Made by a program: the position numbers and the translations under genes. A stretch of 64,000 bases of DNA, taken from assembly GCA_963669155.1 (NCBI GenBank), contig OZ022576.1:26574335-26638334 (forward strand), written 5' to 3'. This document shows positions 14,101-25,269 of the stretch, one piece after another. Below the pieces are notes generated by a model, which made no database searches, was not told the DNA's origin, and worked only from the letters and a program-made list of their open reading frames with translations. Source of the DNA: Arbacia lixula. Its lineage: Eukaryota > Echinodermata > Echinoidea > Arbacioida > Arbaciidae. Numbering within the stretch: position 1 is the first letter of the stretch; every line of letters begins with the position of its first letter.

Positions 14101-15115
14101 GGGAAGGGAGAGGGGAAGAATGTAAGAAGAGGGGATGTATGGGGAGGATGGGGCGCAGGGAAGAGGGGAAGACGGACGGTCGGACGGAGCGACAGAGGAA
14201 CGGGTTACGGGAAGCAGGATAAAGGAATGGAAAGGGGGAGATAGCAGGGGACGTAGAAGGGGAGGGAGAAAAGGGGATGTGAAATGTTTAGGGAAGTGAA
14301 GGAGGAATTGAGGAATTTGGGGGAAATGATTGTGTGACAAAGAAGTGTGAATGTTGGATGAAAGAAGACATCTCTGGAAGAACCATGAATGGGAAAAGAT
14401 ATGGAGGTATGAGTGAAAGGGGCCGGCATGTGGTAGGTACAGAAGGACAAGGTAAACAGTTAGAGATAAAGTAATGGTTGGTTTTGGTGCAATATTCTTT
14501 CATCATATACATTACCTGATTACATACCAACGCAGTCGTTTAGCGTTTCATCTTTCTAAAAAAGTATTTTAAATGTATCATCAACGTGTAAGATTAAAAC
14601 CCACCGCATTCAAAGCATGTCAAAAGAACATTGCCTAATCAGTTAGCACCTTTCCTTTTACCATGATTCATTCAGAATCATATTGAAGATTAGTATTGAA
14701 GAGTACTTAAAGACATGGTGTCCCATTAGGAAAAGTCATGAAACTCGGCAAGAATCAGCAGTATACCCTAACCATTAGGGACTTTTTTGACCTGCAAAAG
14801 GGACACTTTGTACGGCTAAGGAATGGGTAGGCTGTTATACACAACGATGATAACAAGAAACACAAGAATGGCGTAAACTACAAGCAGGTGAAAGACTGTC
14901 AGATCACGGCATCTCCCTACATCCCTGAATGTTGAAACAGTGCCTTGATCAGTGCATGCTCTATTTCTCTATCCGCTGTGTGGCTATTCAGCCCCTGCAG
15001 GCTACAGCCATTAGCAATTCCAATCCCTTCTCGAAATAAGTTTACGATTACTGCCGTTGGGTGGCTGACCCGTTAAGAAAGGGCAACGCGAAATTAAGAT
15101 GGCATGAGCCCGGGC

Positions 15116-15172
<57 letters not shown>

Positions 15173-18100
15173 AAGGGTATAAAGAGAGAGAGAGAGAGTA
15201 TTGTAACGCTATAGCTTCCATATCCTTTGTAAACATGGTAAAGAAAAATCGATTTGGTTTATAATATCATGAATAATCATGATTATTGTCTCATATTTAC
15301 TATGAGAGCACAACACTTGAGTATGATTCTCTGTCTCTTTATCTCCTATTCCCCATTCCTATCATGAATTCCCATAAATTTCCTTCATATTTTCACGTCC
15401 GTTCTTTTGATTAATTAAAAAATATTCTGGACCCTCGGGAGACCAGTTCTGCCGTGTCAGTATAGCTGAGCAGATTTTCCAACGTTTATTGATATTTTGT
15501 CTTTATTAGTTTTGCTGAGATATTTTGTTTGACATGTATCATTAAATTGAAATTGAATCAAGAATTATTGAATAAATGGGCGAATCGTTGCTAGATATCT
15601 CACGTAGGGAAGTACCCATCAAAACGGAAAGCCGTTAATGTTTTTAAAGATATCATATACATGATATATCTAACTTTAATACAAGTAACAAAGACCCATT
15701 GCGTTATATTCCTCAGCGCCAAAAATCAAGCACGCATATATCATGTACATACACTACTGTTATTACCTTTGATCCAAAATAGAGGAAATTAGATGATAAC
15801 GTTATCTAACCAATTAAAACAACTTAATTATTAATAAACCACTCTTTGTATATATAAGCAAATACATAAAAAAAAACACTGAATCAATCAGGTTATCATT
15901 GGGGAAATCAATCCAGTGAAAATGTTAATTCTCATGAAGCACATGAATGATACAGATTGAATCAGGCAGCACAACACAAATGTTCCTTATAACCCCAGTT
16001 CAGTTCATTTTTTTATTGAGAAGATATTCTAATTTGCTTTACATAATCCTACACGAATAGCCGTCACGTGTGATTTCTTTAGTGTGAAGTCAGGGGCGTA
16101 GTTTCATGCATACATGATAGGAAGCAGGCCCTCTGGGGGTTTGAGATAATAATTTATTGATTTACATCTCTCAGTGCAAAGCCAGGGAAAAGCCCAATGA
16201 CTTGTTACACATTTCCTGCACCCATGACACTAAGGGGGTTAACATGTTCAAGAGGTTGTGAGTGTTGTGGGCTGCGGTGTGTCTTTCGAGTCATTTTACG
16301 CGTGGTGTGAAACGGATTGATGGAAAATTACTATCCAATGATATGCGGAAGTAGGAAAGTATATTGCTGTATCTCATTTTTTTTTTTTAAATTCAAGTAC
16401 AAAATGAGACAGAAGGAGTTAAAGGGGTTAAGGTGAGAGCGATAGGGAGGGAGAGAGATAAAGAAAGACTGAAAGAGAGAGAGGGGGAGAGAAGAGAGAA
16501 AGAGGGAATGGAAGAAATAAAGGGAAATAGAGATAGATAGATAGATAGATAGAGAAAGAGGCCGAGATAGAGAGGAAAAAGGTGTGAGAGAGACAGAGAG
16601 GAAAAGAGAGATAGGAACTGAAACAGAGGGGTAGTTATAATGAGATGGCTCCAACAGCCTGCAATACCAAACGCATGTGGTAAACCTATAAAGTTAAATT
16701 GATGAATAATTTGGCAACTTCCTCAATAAGTTGCCAATGTAGGAAAATCCCGCCGCCCTCTTAATCAATGCTGTAGCATTGATATTGTCTAAATTTTATG
16801 TGTAATTCGACTAATGAGTTGTATATAATTATTTTCACTAGCTTCTGTCAGTTTTATATGGATTGCGAAGCTGATACGCAGGTATGAAGACACAATGAGG
16901 TGATGTTATTATGCTTATTGAGAAAGCATAATCAGTCTCTTCTGCGCCAAACACAATGCTGCCCTACAGGATCTGTGTGCAATGCTGGTGAAATTATTGA
17001 TTAGCGTCTGCGCTTTAGATTGGTGTCTTCTTTTATTATAATTCGTAACCATATACAATAACACGTGAATAGAGGTTGGTACTTTCTTAGGGCCCCTTCA
17101 CTCCTTATACAGTGTTCTTATAGGGCACCACTTTTTTCCGGAAAAAAAATGATTATGAAAGGAGCGTATCATTCAGAATCCATGCAAGGATGAAGGATTG
17201 TGCTATGGCGCAATGTTTATCAGTCATCCATTGGCATGATTAGTTTACGCGTAATTGAACCACTCAGGGAATATAAGTAAATGAAGATGGATTACAGACT
17301 GGAGATGGGAGATGGGATGAGATGGGAAAAACAAATAAAAGAAAAAGAAGAAATTGTAGAAGAAACGTAAGGAGAGGAAGAAGAAAAAGAAGAGGAAGGA
17401 AAATACGAAGAAGAGGATGGGAAAGAAAAAGAAGAAGAAGAAGAAGAAAAAGAAGAAGAAAAAGAAGAAGAAGAAGAAGAAGAAGAAAAAGAAGAAGAAG
17501 AAGAAGGAAGAAGAAGAAGACGAAAAAGAAGAAGAAAATCATGAGAGAAATTAATGAGATGGAGGCAGAAGAACGCGATTCAAAAAAAGAAAAAGGGAGA
17601 AGTGGTTGAAAGACAGTAGGACAAGGCACATTGCATGGCCTGGTATAGGGTACCTTTACCAGGTTTATCAAAGCAGATTGCACACAAATTGGCTTAAGGG
17701 TCAATGGAACAGTAATAGATCGTGGAAGCACTTCTAAACCTTAAAGCTGAGGCGCTCTCATTCATTTCCATCCATTACAGCTCGTTTCCATTCCAAGGCG
17801 GGAAAAAGTCATGACAAATGCATCTGAATGATGCCTGGGAAGAAGAGAGTAAACCACTCACTTACACTCTGCTACCTGGCAGTGTCCTAAGTGTGGTGAA
17901 ACGGTAGCAGCTCATTGCCAGTTAGTTGTCAACACTATAACAGGTAGCACCATAACCGAACAGGAATTGCATTACATGTGTATGCAATTTGCATCGGGTT
18001 GTAAGTATTCAGAAAAAAATGGGTTAGTGGAGGGAATTTTAGCAGCAGTCTTTGGGCCTACTTTATTAAAAAGTTTCTTGAATAAATAACTACTTTATTA

Positions 18101-21100
18101 AAAATTTTCTTAAATAAATAATGTGTTCATTATCAATTGTGTTGTTATTAGATGTAACGGATATGAATATATGACCCCATGTAAGATTTATATTTTTCCA
18201 TGTGAAAAGTCCCATGTCTGTATATTGTAGCACTTTCACATTTTAGAGTAGAACCAAACTAAGCTGCATTACGGTCAGTTCACATTTGACTGGATGTAAG
18301 GTTGTTTAGGAAGAGATTTCTAGGGAAACCTTTAAATGATGACGTACATCTTTTTCAGGTGAACCAGGAGAGTTTAAGGACGAACAGATAATCCAACTCC
18401 AGTAAATCTTGGCCATTTGCAAAGAAAACTAAAAGAGAGAATATTGCCTAGGGGAACGCTCAGTCCCTTACGATGACCGAACCCAAGGACAATGCTTTAA
18501 ATCACCAGTGGCTGGACATGTGTTCAAGGGAATTCCACCTCCTCATAGAAGCCTGAACATACACTTGTAAAAGGAATGTTTTGGAGAACTAAAAGGTCTG
18601 TGCGGAAGTGTATTACTTTTGTTTACAAACAGCACTTTCTCATTACTATTGTTTATAAACACAGCACTTTCTCTGAAGTGAAAGTAACTGTGACGTAGCC
18701 TCTGATTTCTATGAATGAACTGGAGGACAATATTATTTTCTCTGAACTTGAAGAAGGGGTGACAGGAAGTAGACCTGTTGACCAATAGGAATTAATATTT
18801 TATACTCCGTCCCCTTTTCTTATACTCTCAACCAATTGTAATCAAGTAAACACTTCTTCACCAGGTGATTGACACACATTGGAACATGTAGTGTAGGAGT
18901 AATATAAAAGAAGGGTGCAAGGAGGAGAATCTTCAGAGAGTTTTCAGACTTTTCAGAGTTATGGAGTTTTAGAGTTATAGAGTTTTCCAGAGATCCAGAA
19001 TAAGTTAGCCCGGGAGGGGAGAGATGACGACAACTCTACATGGGAGATGAGACTCCAACAGTCTTGTTATAAGTTGGAGATGGAGAGTCCACTTGACTAA
19101 GAACAATTTGAAGCACAAACCATACTCGTGTAAAGTTCCAAGCAATAACGCCTCCGGATTGAGATGAACAGACTACGAGCATAGTCTTTACAAAACTCTA
19201 CGTCTCCGTGGACATCGTATAATCTGGACATGCAGACAACGTCGTAATAACTGGACATGCGGATGACAACAGAGGGATAACTGGACACACGGAGGACCAG
19301 CTCCGGAGACCGGGATGACGGCGACCGAGATGAGACTAGCGATCCAATAATTATTAGAGAGCTCTCGCGCGCGCTTTCCAAATCAGAAGTACCGTACGTA
19401 CGTGAGTAGATAAAATGTTTTGTACTATTTAATTTGTGTAATTCATGTATCATTAAGAAAAATAAATGTTAGCGTTAATGCTTCCCAATGGCATTTAGAT
19501 GTGTCGGATCATAACCTATGTCACTAATTGTTATGTCTTGTCTTCCCAGACCAGAGTGATGCTTCAGTGAGAGTGTGTGGTGGTTTATGTAAGGACATTA
19601 AGGTCAGTCAACCATTTAAATAGTAATGTCTGGACCCTAGCATATTACATACAGACCAAACGATAAAGTGGCTCCCCAACCACGAATGCTATGGGTTACA
19701 TAGATATTAAACAAGCGATGGTCAAATTTTGTCTTTCCTATTTAAAAGTTTATTGATAACTTTCCATTTCTTTTTTAATTCATCCGTTGCCTAGCGTAAC
19801 AATCACTACGAGCTTTACTGAGTAAATTATTTGTTCAGTTTGTATATGTTCTGTTACAGGAAAAGAGGAGGAATTAGAAAAAAATGAAGGAATATAAAAA
19901 GAAGAGGATGAGAAGAAAGAGTGTATTTTGAGTCCTAACTCTTTATACAGACGATTTATCTTGTTTATACGTGTAAGAGGGAAGTTATTAACCAAACGCT
20001 TACGAATTATATTTCTCCTTTTCTCTTTACGCTTTCTAGGAAAAAGATTGTTTTCCATTCCAAGTCGTGAAGAAATCATGTCGGGGAAAAGAATCTAAAT
20101 GATTCCTATATGAAGAACAGAACGAACCACACGCGATTACACCCTGCTACCTGGCAGTGTCTTGAGTGTGGTAAAACGGTAGCTCATTGTCATTAAGTTG
20201 TCAACACTATAACACATGAAGCAGCACAGACGAACAGGAATTTGATTTTCAGCCTCCATGCATGCTTATGCTGGTGATGTACCGCTCACCGCTTACCGCT
20301 CACCGCCTCCAAATTGTTGCAAGTGAATAAATGAATACATGAATAGAAGTATAATATATATGCATAACATATACAAAGTAGCAAAATTACCTCTATGTAA
20401 TTTTCACGAAATTAAACATTTGTCTGAATTCATCTTCAGAATTCATGTTTTTAAATGTCAATATAAATGGTTCTTTTATTCATTAAGCATAACTTTCATC
20501 AACGAGTACAAATCAGCAATTCAATAAAGCCGTATTCCATAATACTCATAAAGGCAGCAATGTTACATCAGTTTGCTTTGACACAGTATATGAATGAGAT
20601 CTGAACCCAGTCAATCGGAGCAGCGAATCTTCTTGCATGCCAATATCATTTAGCCTATTTTGATTTCCTCCGGGCAGAAGAGCTAGATAGAATTGAATCA
20701 ACTTACAGACAGACGGAGACGAGGGAATAGTGAATTATTTTGCTTATATCGCACATGCTGGATCGATGCCGACGTCTTGGCATAATGTGAACGTATTGGA
20801 GCAAAAATACACACAAGTTTCGAGAGTGGGTTATAGTATATTCTTGCTGAGAATTAAAGGAAATCTCGCAGCGTAGTGAAACATTGCAGCTTCATGACAG
20901 AGTTGCTAATTTGATCCCTAAATCTTCGTATCATTAAAACATTTCTTTGTCAGATGTTCTTGTTTGCTCTGCTTCCGGATATTTCTGCTTCTTTTGAGAG
21001 CAACTCCTTATCTTCGGACTTGAATACCCCTGGAAGATGTGTTTTTGCAATTATTAGCTAGACACGAATGATATTGTGGTGTATCGAACCGACATCGTAG

Positions 21101-21181
21101 GATTTACTTAATACCAACACGTTTGTATTTTTATTTGAAGACATGGCCGAGCGATATAAGATTTATATACATGTATGTATT

Positions 21182-21230
<49 letters not shown>

Positions 21231-24200
21231 CGAAAAAAGGGGAGGGGAGCGAGATATAATATATAATACAGCTTAATATGTGCTTTTATTAAAAGAAACA
21301 AATTAATTCACGTAAAATATCTTTCAGTGTTGGTGTCTCAAGTAGGTATCTCCTTGGCTTGGAGATTAGCTGGCGACTTGGTGAAGACCGAGTTTCCGTC
21401 TCCGCCAACGAAAATCACTTCAGAAAAGCCCGTGACACTTAAACTTTAAGCATCCTAGAGAGTTTCAACAAATTTGATTACGGCGGGAAAATAAGAGGAA
21501 TCTTTCTCCACGGTTTCATTCATGCATTACTAAACAGTAAAGAAATATGGATTGAAGAATGGTATAGCTAAATCTCGCTGGAGCTTTGACTTTCGTGATC
21601 ATACCAATATTACATTCCCCTTCATCAGTTATTACGCACCCGCTCATTCCCTTTAGCTCTTCTCTCCTTGAGCCTAATCACTACTTTTGACATTATGGGG
21701 TACCTGAACAGGTACAATATTATTACAATGCATATATCACATCAATTCCATCAAGTACTAATTCTGAAGGGATCGAATCCTCATCTTTTCGTGAGCACAT
21801 TAAATTTGTATTTTTGCCATGTGTATGACACACATCTCCTTCACGTACGGACACACATATACGCACATCACCCTCACCCACCACCCCACTCCATCCAGCC
21901 GTTATTGCGTTAAGGCACAGGCAATCGCAGACGACACAATTTTGCCACGATTCTGTGGTTGTACGGGCTTGCAACTGGAAATATGACGTCATCTTCTTAC
22001 ACAAATCCAATGACCGTGTCCCTGCGATTCAGCCAGTCGCAGAGTCGTACGGCTGATCGGATCGTTCCGTCTGCAGTGGCCCTTAGTCCTCGTAATCATG
22101 TCCATGTCCGGATTACCACTCATCGATAATTACCGATAACTGCGGTAAGTACGCATCTACTCATCCATTACCAGATACCATTTAGACATAACCTTGTGGT
22201 GCTTCGAGCGATCAGCGATTTGTTGTCGTCTGTAATTGACGACGTTCACCCGTTTTAATGGAACCATGAATAGTTCGTGGCGAGTAAGTGGCGCTTTTAG
22301 GGATAAAAGTGCTTGAAAGTTATATTGCTTGTGATCGGTACGCAAAAATGCGTGCTTCCTTTCGCAACGCATGAATGCGCGATTTATTGGGATGTAATAA
22401 ATTATTTCACATTTTTTCTACTTTATGTATCAACTGCTTTCTTTCTTCTTCGTCTGTGTGCACTTTACTATTTAATTATCTTCTTCTTCCCTTCATCACA
22501 AAATTCTCCTTCATTTCAATATTTCCCCCACCCTTCTCCCTATCCACTGCCTCTGGTTTGATATTGGGCAAAACAGTGATAAACCGACGCTGAGTACTGA
22601 GCAGGATAAATTCTTATGTCCATGTTATATTGTACGGGGGAAAACGCAATACCGTTTCAGAAACCAGTAACCGATGAGGAACACTATTTGTTTGTTTATT
22701 TATTTTTACCATGCATAATAAACAATCACATTGACAAGAACAGCGTATTACATCAAAATAGAATACATAGTAGGAACAAAGCATAAACATAAATGTTTGA
22801 AGCGCAGAGTCCCTAGAATATTAAACATAGTAGGTAATAAATTCGTTTCGTAAAACATGGCTTGAAATAAAACATTCATGATTTCGTTTAATCGACAGAA
22901 ATAAAAACAAATAAAATAAGAAAAAATGTTAATCGTGCCCTTATATCGTACTATACCTCCTTACCCTGTCATAACAGGACAGAAACACTTAAGTGTACCT
23001 CAAAAGCTACTATGATGAATATTTGGAGAGGAATAATTCTTTCATATTCCTTTTAAATGATATAATAGTGCTACAATGTCGTATATGAGATGGTAATACA
23101 TTCCAAATGTCAGGTCCTACATATCTAATTGATTTATGTGCTAAAGCAGTTCTTGGTGTAAACAAATGGAAATCAGAAGAATGTCTAGTTGGATAGTTAT
23201 GAATGTCTCTATTTAAAGTGAAATCGTCACAAAATGATACAGGCAATTCGTTTTTGTTTAAGCGGTACATGAACACTGCAATTTGCATGAAATGAATATC
23301 AGTAATTTTCAATGATTTTAGTCTAGAAAATAAACGATCAGTATGATCAAAGTATCCAGACCCAGTACAGAGCCGTACGGCTCTCTTTTGTAGTCTTAAA
23401 ATAGTATCAGTATTTGCTTTGCTATTTGCCCACTCTATGTTACAGTAAGAGATGCGAGAATGAATAAAAGAATTGTAAATAATAAGCAAAACACGAAGCG
23501 GGACAAATGACCGCAGCTTGTACATTACACCAATATACCGAGACAAACTTCGGGAAAGGTCACGTACGTGCTCATGCCAAGAGAGGCACTCATCGATTAG
23601 AATTCCTAAGAATTTTGTGTTTTTCTTTTGTTGGATGGAAATGCTATCTATCTTTAATGAAAAACTTATTTCTTCTTTCTGAGCACGACTTTTAAAATAT
23701 ATGAAGTTGGTTTTATCCAAATTTAACGACAGTTTATTACATTTAAACCAATTTGATAATTTGGGCAGTTCAGTATTCAACATATGAACAAGAGTTTGTA
23801 AGTTTGGATTGGAACAAAAAATATTGGTATCATCCGCAAATATGTTCTATGAATATTTTGTTGGGTGGAAATAATCTCTCTATGTGCCTTTGACGCATTT
23901 TAAAGACATAATAGGAACAATATAATCCAAACATACGTTTGCCTAACTCACAAGGGGTTAACCTACCATTATACCATAGGTGCATGATACGTGTAATAAG
24001 TCAGTGGGCTTTTCCTGTTTTGGTACTAAGAGTGTGACACCATATCCCATGGCGGACGGACTCACCGAGTCGACGTTCCTCAGCGTCTTCCAGAAGCGAG
24101 CATACTCGAGCTTGGAGAGCACCTTCCCCGCGCCGCGGTTGTACAAGCACCTCTCGAACCGCCTGAGCAGCAGGTTGTGGAAAGCCTCGTCGCTCTCCCT

Positions 24201-24392
24201 GGACTCGTAGTGGTCGATCAGGGTGCCGACACCGCCCAGGTAGATATGGTTGTACATGGGGTTGGTTTGGTGGCCGATGTTCTGCCGACGCCATGCCACG
24301 GAGTCGGCCCGGGAGTGGAAGGCGTCGGCGATGGCCGTGTGCATCCGCAGGTTCAGGCAGTGGAATCGGGATTTACTCGATTTGCTCGCCAT
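1817..24392 (-). CDS. TRPV-family cation channel, 11 exons, 3' end outside window
   Basis: This is a transient receptor potential channel of the vanilloid (TRPV) family, a plasma-membrane cation channel acting as a tetramer. Coding exons on the minus strand are 24392-24066, 14046-13794, 13355-13224, 12116-11884, 11500-11275, 8451-8336, 5652-5533, 4455-4345, 3083-2932, 2557-2448 and 1917-1817. All junctions are AG/GT and all phases agree, giving 627 codons without a stop. Residues about 110-420 form the ankyrin-repeat domain, with family hallmarks [37 protein letters not shown] and [11 protein letters not shown] linker follows (WTYGPL...YPL..LDS, then ALM.I...H..ML.V.....LL.EKW.RYAR), and then S1 to the pore helix. 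Vertebrate TRPVs run about 730-870 residues, so S6 and the C-tail are missing to the left. Whether it belongs to the OSM-9/Inactive or Nanchung branch, or to a vertebrate-like TRPV branch, I cannot say. Confidence 0.9.
2448..2557 (-). CDS. TRPV channel coding exon 10 (S4-S5 linker and S5)
   Basis: The exon runs from phase 2 to phase 1, with acceptor TTCTAG|GGCCAA and donor GGCTG|GTAAGT. It encodes [20 protein letters not shown] and then [13 protein letters not shown]. The GP.VVM..+M..GDI.+F string is the conserved S4-S5 linker of TRPV channels, followed by S5. Confidence 0.92.
2777..2892. repeat. (TG)n microsatellite
   Basis: About 40 uninterrupted TG units, then TTTACGCGCGCGCG and more TG/TA. 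It lies in the intron between TRPV exons 9 and 10. The short open frames it generates are artefacts. Confidence 0.97.
2932..3083 (-). CDS. TRPV channel coding exon 9 (S3-S4)
   Basis: The exon runs from phase 0 to phase 2, with acceptor TGTCCAG|ATCGAG and donor CTACAG|GTCAGT. It encodes two helices: one around [17 protein letters not shown] and one around [20 protein letters not shown]. The E-D-V-L......P..W..L pattern is typical of S4 in TRPVs, which lacks the regular arginines of voltage-gated channels. Confidence 0.9.
4345..4455 (-). CDS. TRPV channel coding exon 8 (S2)
   Basis: Thirty-seven codons, phase 0 to 0. Acceptor TCACACAG|GTGCAG, donor AGTCTG|GTAAGA. It encodes [20 protein letters not shown] and then [12 protein letters not shown]. 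The moderately hydrophobic helix followed by a basic S2-S3 loop fits S2 of a TRPV channel. Confidence 0.83.
4728..4890. mobile_element. MITE with imperfect TIRs, TA ends
   Basis: The left end GGATCATTCTCATTACAAAA is mirrored by the right end, which on the reverse strand reads GGGCCATTCTCATTGGACTT. Both arms continue into AAAAAATCG.GAAGTT. TA flanks both sides. About 163 bp, non-coding, in the TRPV intron between exons 7 and 8. Confidence 0.7.
5070..5230. mobile_element. Palindromic MITE, 161 bp, with internal duplication
   Basis: The arms begin TAATATTGGAT and end ATCCAATATTA, and further inside ATTCATCAGTATG pairs with CATACTGATGAAT. One arm contains a tandem duplicate of ATCAGTATGAATATTGCACG. 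It lies in the TRPV intron between exons 7 and 8. Confidence 0.7.
5533..5652 (-). CDS. TRPV channel coding exon 7 (S1)
   Basis: Forty codons, phase 0 to 0. Acceptor CCTCTCAG|AAAAGA, donor CTCGGC|GTAAGT. It encodes a basic start (KRLVVKF) and a hydrophobic helix ([16 protein letters not shown]) followed by RKK. This is the position and pattern of transmembrane segment S1 in TRPV channels, with a short S1-S2 loop. Confidence 0.85.
6491..7204. mobile_element. Non-autonomous DNA transposon, CAGGGA family, copy 1
   Basis: A 714-bp element with short TIRs (CAGGGATGTGTTATGGAAGG against the reverse of the right end, CAGGGAGGTGTTACGAAGGA). It is flanked by a 7-bp direct repeat, GTGGAAC, at 6484-6490 and 7205-7211. 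A second full copy lies in opposite orientation at 38786-39512, and a truncated one at 49400. The TIR resembles hAT termini, but the duplication is 7 rather than 8 bp. No transposase is encoded. Confidence 0.85.
7432..7521. repeat. Tandem duplication, 46-bp period
   Basis: TTGACGGCTGCTTGTCTTCG...CACTTCAGTTACAGATTCA is followed by a second copy with a few changes. It is intronic, in the TRPV gene between exons 5 and 6. Confidence 0.8.
8336..8451 (-). CDS. TRPV channel coding exon 6 (membrane-proximal linker)
   Basis: This 116-bp exon is too short to stand out as an open frame but is required by phase between exons 5 and 7. The acceptor is TACAG|ACGAGA and the donor GCCAGG|GTTCGT. Joined to exon 5 it reads [20 protein letters not shown], then a segment ending [11 protein letters not shown]. 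It matches the TRPV linker (ALM.I......H..ML.V.....LL..KW.R+.+) just before S1. The donor sequence is weaker than the others. Confidence 0.87.
8809..8849. repeat. (G)n...(C)n homopolymer hairpin
   Basis: A run of G is followed within a few bases by a run of about 20 C, a structure able to fold back on itself. Such tracts are also prone to assembly error. Confidence 0.85.
9306..9403. mobile_element. TTAA-flanked MITE, about 97 bp
   Basis: It starts TTAACTCTTTATGCACCA and ends TGGCGCACCAAGGGTTAA. The inner sequence resembles the element at 44839-44932 (AATACACA.AAA, GTAGA.C, then TCTGGC). TTAA at both ends with a CCCTT.GTGCC-like TIR fits a piggyBac-type non-autonomous element. Confidence 0.65.
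10276..11209. repeat. (TAC)n trinucleotide array, about 934 bp
   Basis: Hundreds of TAC/CTA units with interspersed TCC variants and a duplicated block containing ATTCTTCCACCATGACTACT. It sits in the TRPV intron only 66 bp from the exon 5 donor. The long open frames across it (Leu, Thr, Tyr or Ser runs) are artefacts of the repeat. On the transcribed strand it is (GUA)n. Confidence 0.95.
11233..11268. repeat. (C)n(AC)n tract beside a splice donor
   Basis: About 15 C followed by about 9 CA units, directly after the exon 5 splice donor on the minus strand. Confidence 0.9.
11275..11500 (-). CDS. TRPV channel coding exon 5 (last ankyrin repeat and linker)
   Basis: The exon runs from phase 0 to phase 1 and encodes [18 protein letters not shown], then [20 protein letters not shown]. 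The W-(T/A)-YGP...Y.L..(L/I)D motif marks the end of the ankyrin domain in TRPVs. The donor (CTCA|GTAAGTATG) is followed at once in the intron by a TG repeat, a G run and then a very long trinucleotide array. Confidence 0.92.
11884..12116 (-). CDS. TRPV channel coding exon 4 (ankyrin repeats)
   Basis: The exon runs from phase 1 to phase 0, with acceptor ACCCAG|GGGTTC and donor CAACGG|GTAGGC. It encodes [20 protein letters not shown], an insertion rich in charged residues, and [25 protein letters not shown] and GNTVLH are among the most conserved strings in TRPV ankyrin domains. The exon is GC-rich compared with the surrounding intron. Confidence 0.9.
13224..13355 (-). CDS. TRPV channel coding exon 3 (ankyrin repeat)
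   Basis: The exon runs from phase 1 to phase 1, with acceptor GTGCAG|GCGAGT and donor GATG|GTAACG. It encodes [20 protein letters not shown] and then a finger loop with GRFF. It corresponds to the repeat of TRPV1 that starts GQTALHIAIE and to the GDFF finger loop of that protein. Confidence 0.88.
13640..14400. repeat. Purine-rich intron tracts flanking TRPV exon 2
   Basis: The plus strand is strongly enriched in G and A at 13640-13770 (including a G run and a (GA)n stretch) and at 14056-14400. The coding exon 13794-14046 lies between them. I see no other gene here. Confidence 0.75.
13794..14046 (-). CDS. TRPV channel coding exon 2 (first ankyrin repeats)
   Basis: The exon reads phase 0 to phase 1, with acceptor CCCCAG|GTCGAT and donor TTCG|GTACAT. 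It encodes [20 protein letters not shown] and [15 protein letters not shown]. These match the conserved first ankyrin repeat of TRPV proteins, where W-D-I...RG..GET.LHLC precedes a Y-(Y/F)-G joined to the next repeat. The flanking intron DNA is strongly purine-rich. Confidence 0.88.
17329..17612. repeat. (GAA)n-rich polypurine tract
   Basis: The plus strand is nearly all A and G for about 280 bp, dominated by AGA/GAA units. A Lys/Arg open frame here is an artefact. The tract could form triplex DNA. Confidence 0.9.
17788..17985 (+). repeat. Diverged direct repeat, copy 1
   Basis: It shares TTTCCATTCCAAG.CG, CTGCTACCTGGCAGTGTC and AGTTGTCAACACTATAACA, in the same order and orientation, with 20052-20255. 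I do not recognise the family. Confidence 0.7.
20052..20255 (+). repeat. Diverged direct repeat, copy 2
   Basis: Second copy of the block at 17788-17985, about 2.26 kb away, with the same three anchor strings and small indels between them. Confidence 0.7.
22690..23860 (-). mobile_element. 5'-truncated non-LTR retrotransposon in TRPV intron
   Basis: An open frame (about 23860-23010) encodes a reverse transcriptase from its catalytic FADD motif ([10 protein letters not shown]) to a stop after LFLSKYSS. Landmarks are [62 protein letters not shown] and [14 protein letters not shown]. These place it in the jockey/CR1/L2 superclade; I would not go finer. The 3' non-coding tail runs to about 22690. 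The endonuclease and most of the RT are missing. The surviving frame is uninterrupted, suggesting a fairly recent insertion. Confidence 0.87.
24066..24392 (-). CDS. TRPV channel coding exon 1 (N-terminal cytoplasmic region)
   Basis: The exon holds 109 codons, from an ATG in good context (GCCATGG) to the donor TCG|GTGAGT, phase 0. The product is hydrophilic and carries no signal peptide, as expected for the cytoplasmic N-terminus of a TRPV. The segment is clearly GC-richer than its flanks. Upstream non-coding exons were not identified. It is separated from exon 2 by a 10-kb intron. Confidence 0.8.
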
Positions 24393-25218
24393 GGCTGGAG
24401 CTTTCTGTAGGAGATTCCACTTCTCAAAGGGAAATTGAAGTCTCTGTTTCCGCTGCAGATTTAGTCAAAACGAAGCCCTTTATGCCCGTGGCAGTTTGCG
24501 TGGCTCCAGCAAATATTTACCATACGATGTGCATATGGATGTAGTTTTGAATCAATTCATGCAATATTTGTCATGTTTCAAGTTGAGGAATAGAATAAAT
24601 TGTTTATCTCCGTAACGATGTTCAGTAACTTATTCCGGTATGAAAAGAAGTACACTCACTATGATAACGAAATCCAGTCAGTGAAGAGCTATGGACCTCG
24701 AATTACTGAGAACAAGCGAAGTTTCCTCCCTATCCGAAGCAAATGATGTGCCAGTCCATGTTTAATCACTCATTGAACAGTTATCCTCTTCTCATTTCTA
24801 GCCGGCCCTACTACGCCTCCCTCCTCTCAAATCAGCCACGAATTTACCTCATCAGTTTAATGCTATCAAGCTAACGAGCAAGTGGTGGAGGCAGTGTACG
24901 GCGTCTCCGCTCCATTAGCTTCTTTAGTGGTTTGGTTGTCTTTGCGCGCTCCGGTGTGTTAACGGGGCTGCGCGGGAATGGCTGGATGCGGGATTGATGC
25001 TTTGCTTGCGTCACGTGATCGCGGTACAAGTATCATATGCCTCACTTAACATGACCGTGTGTAACAAGTGAAAGTATGTCCGCTTAATAGATGGTTACCT
25101 CATTACGGACCACTTTGTAAGATTAAAATATGTTTATGGCCCAACAACATAGGCTATTAGTGGATTTTAAAAAATCGCAATACTCAAGTTTGATCATTTT
25201 GATGGCACAAAATGCTAC

Positions 25219-25229
25219 TGAGAGGGAGA

Positions 25230-25269
<40 letters not shown>

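Larger units (their letters stand above)
14047..24065. other. 10-kb first coding intron of the TRPV gene
   Basis: No exon was recognised. It holds (GA)n at 15119-15170 and 21185-21233, a purine-rich block at 16430-16625, a (GAA)-rich block at 17329-17612, a pair of diverged direct repeats (17788-17985 and 20052-20255), a 38-bp tandem duplication at 18057-18120, and a truncated LINE at 22690-23860. The rest is unremarkable AT-rich sequence. Confidence 0.7.

Noticed and set aside
18840-19490. Possible solo LTR in the TRPV intron (a TATA-like TAATATAAAAG followed by an AATAAA about 550 bp on)
   Set aside because: I could not find matching TG...CA ends, a target duplication or a second copy, so the words may be chance.
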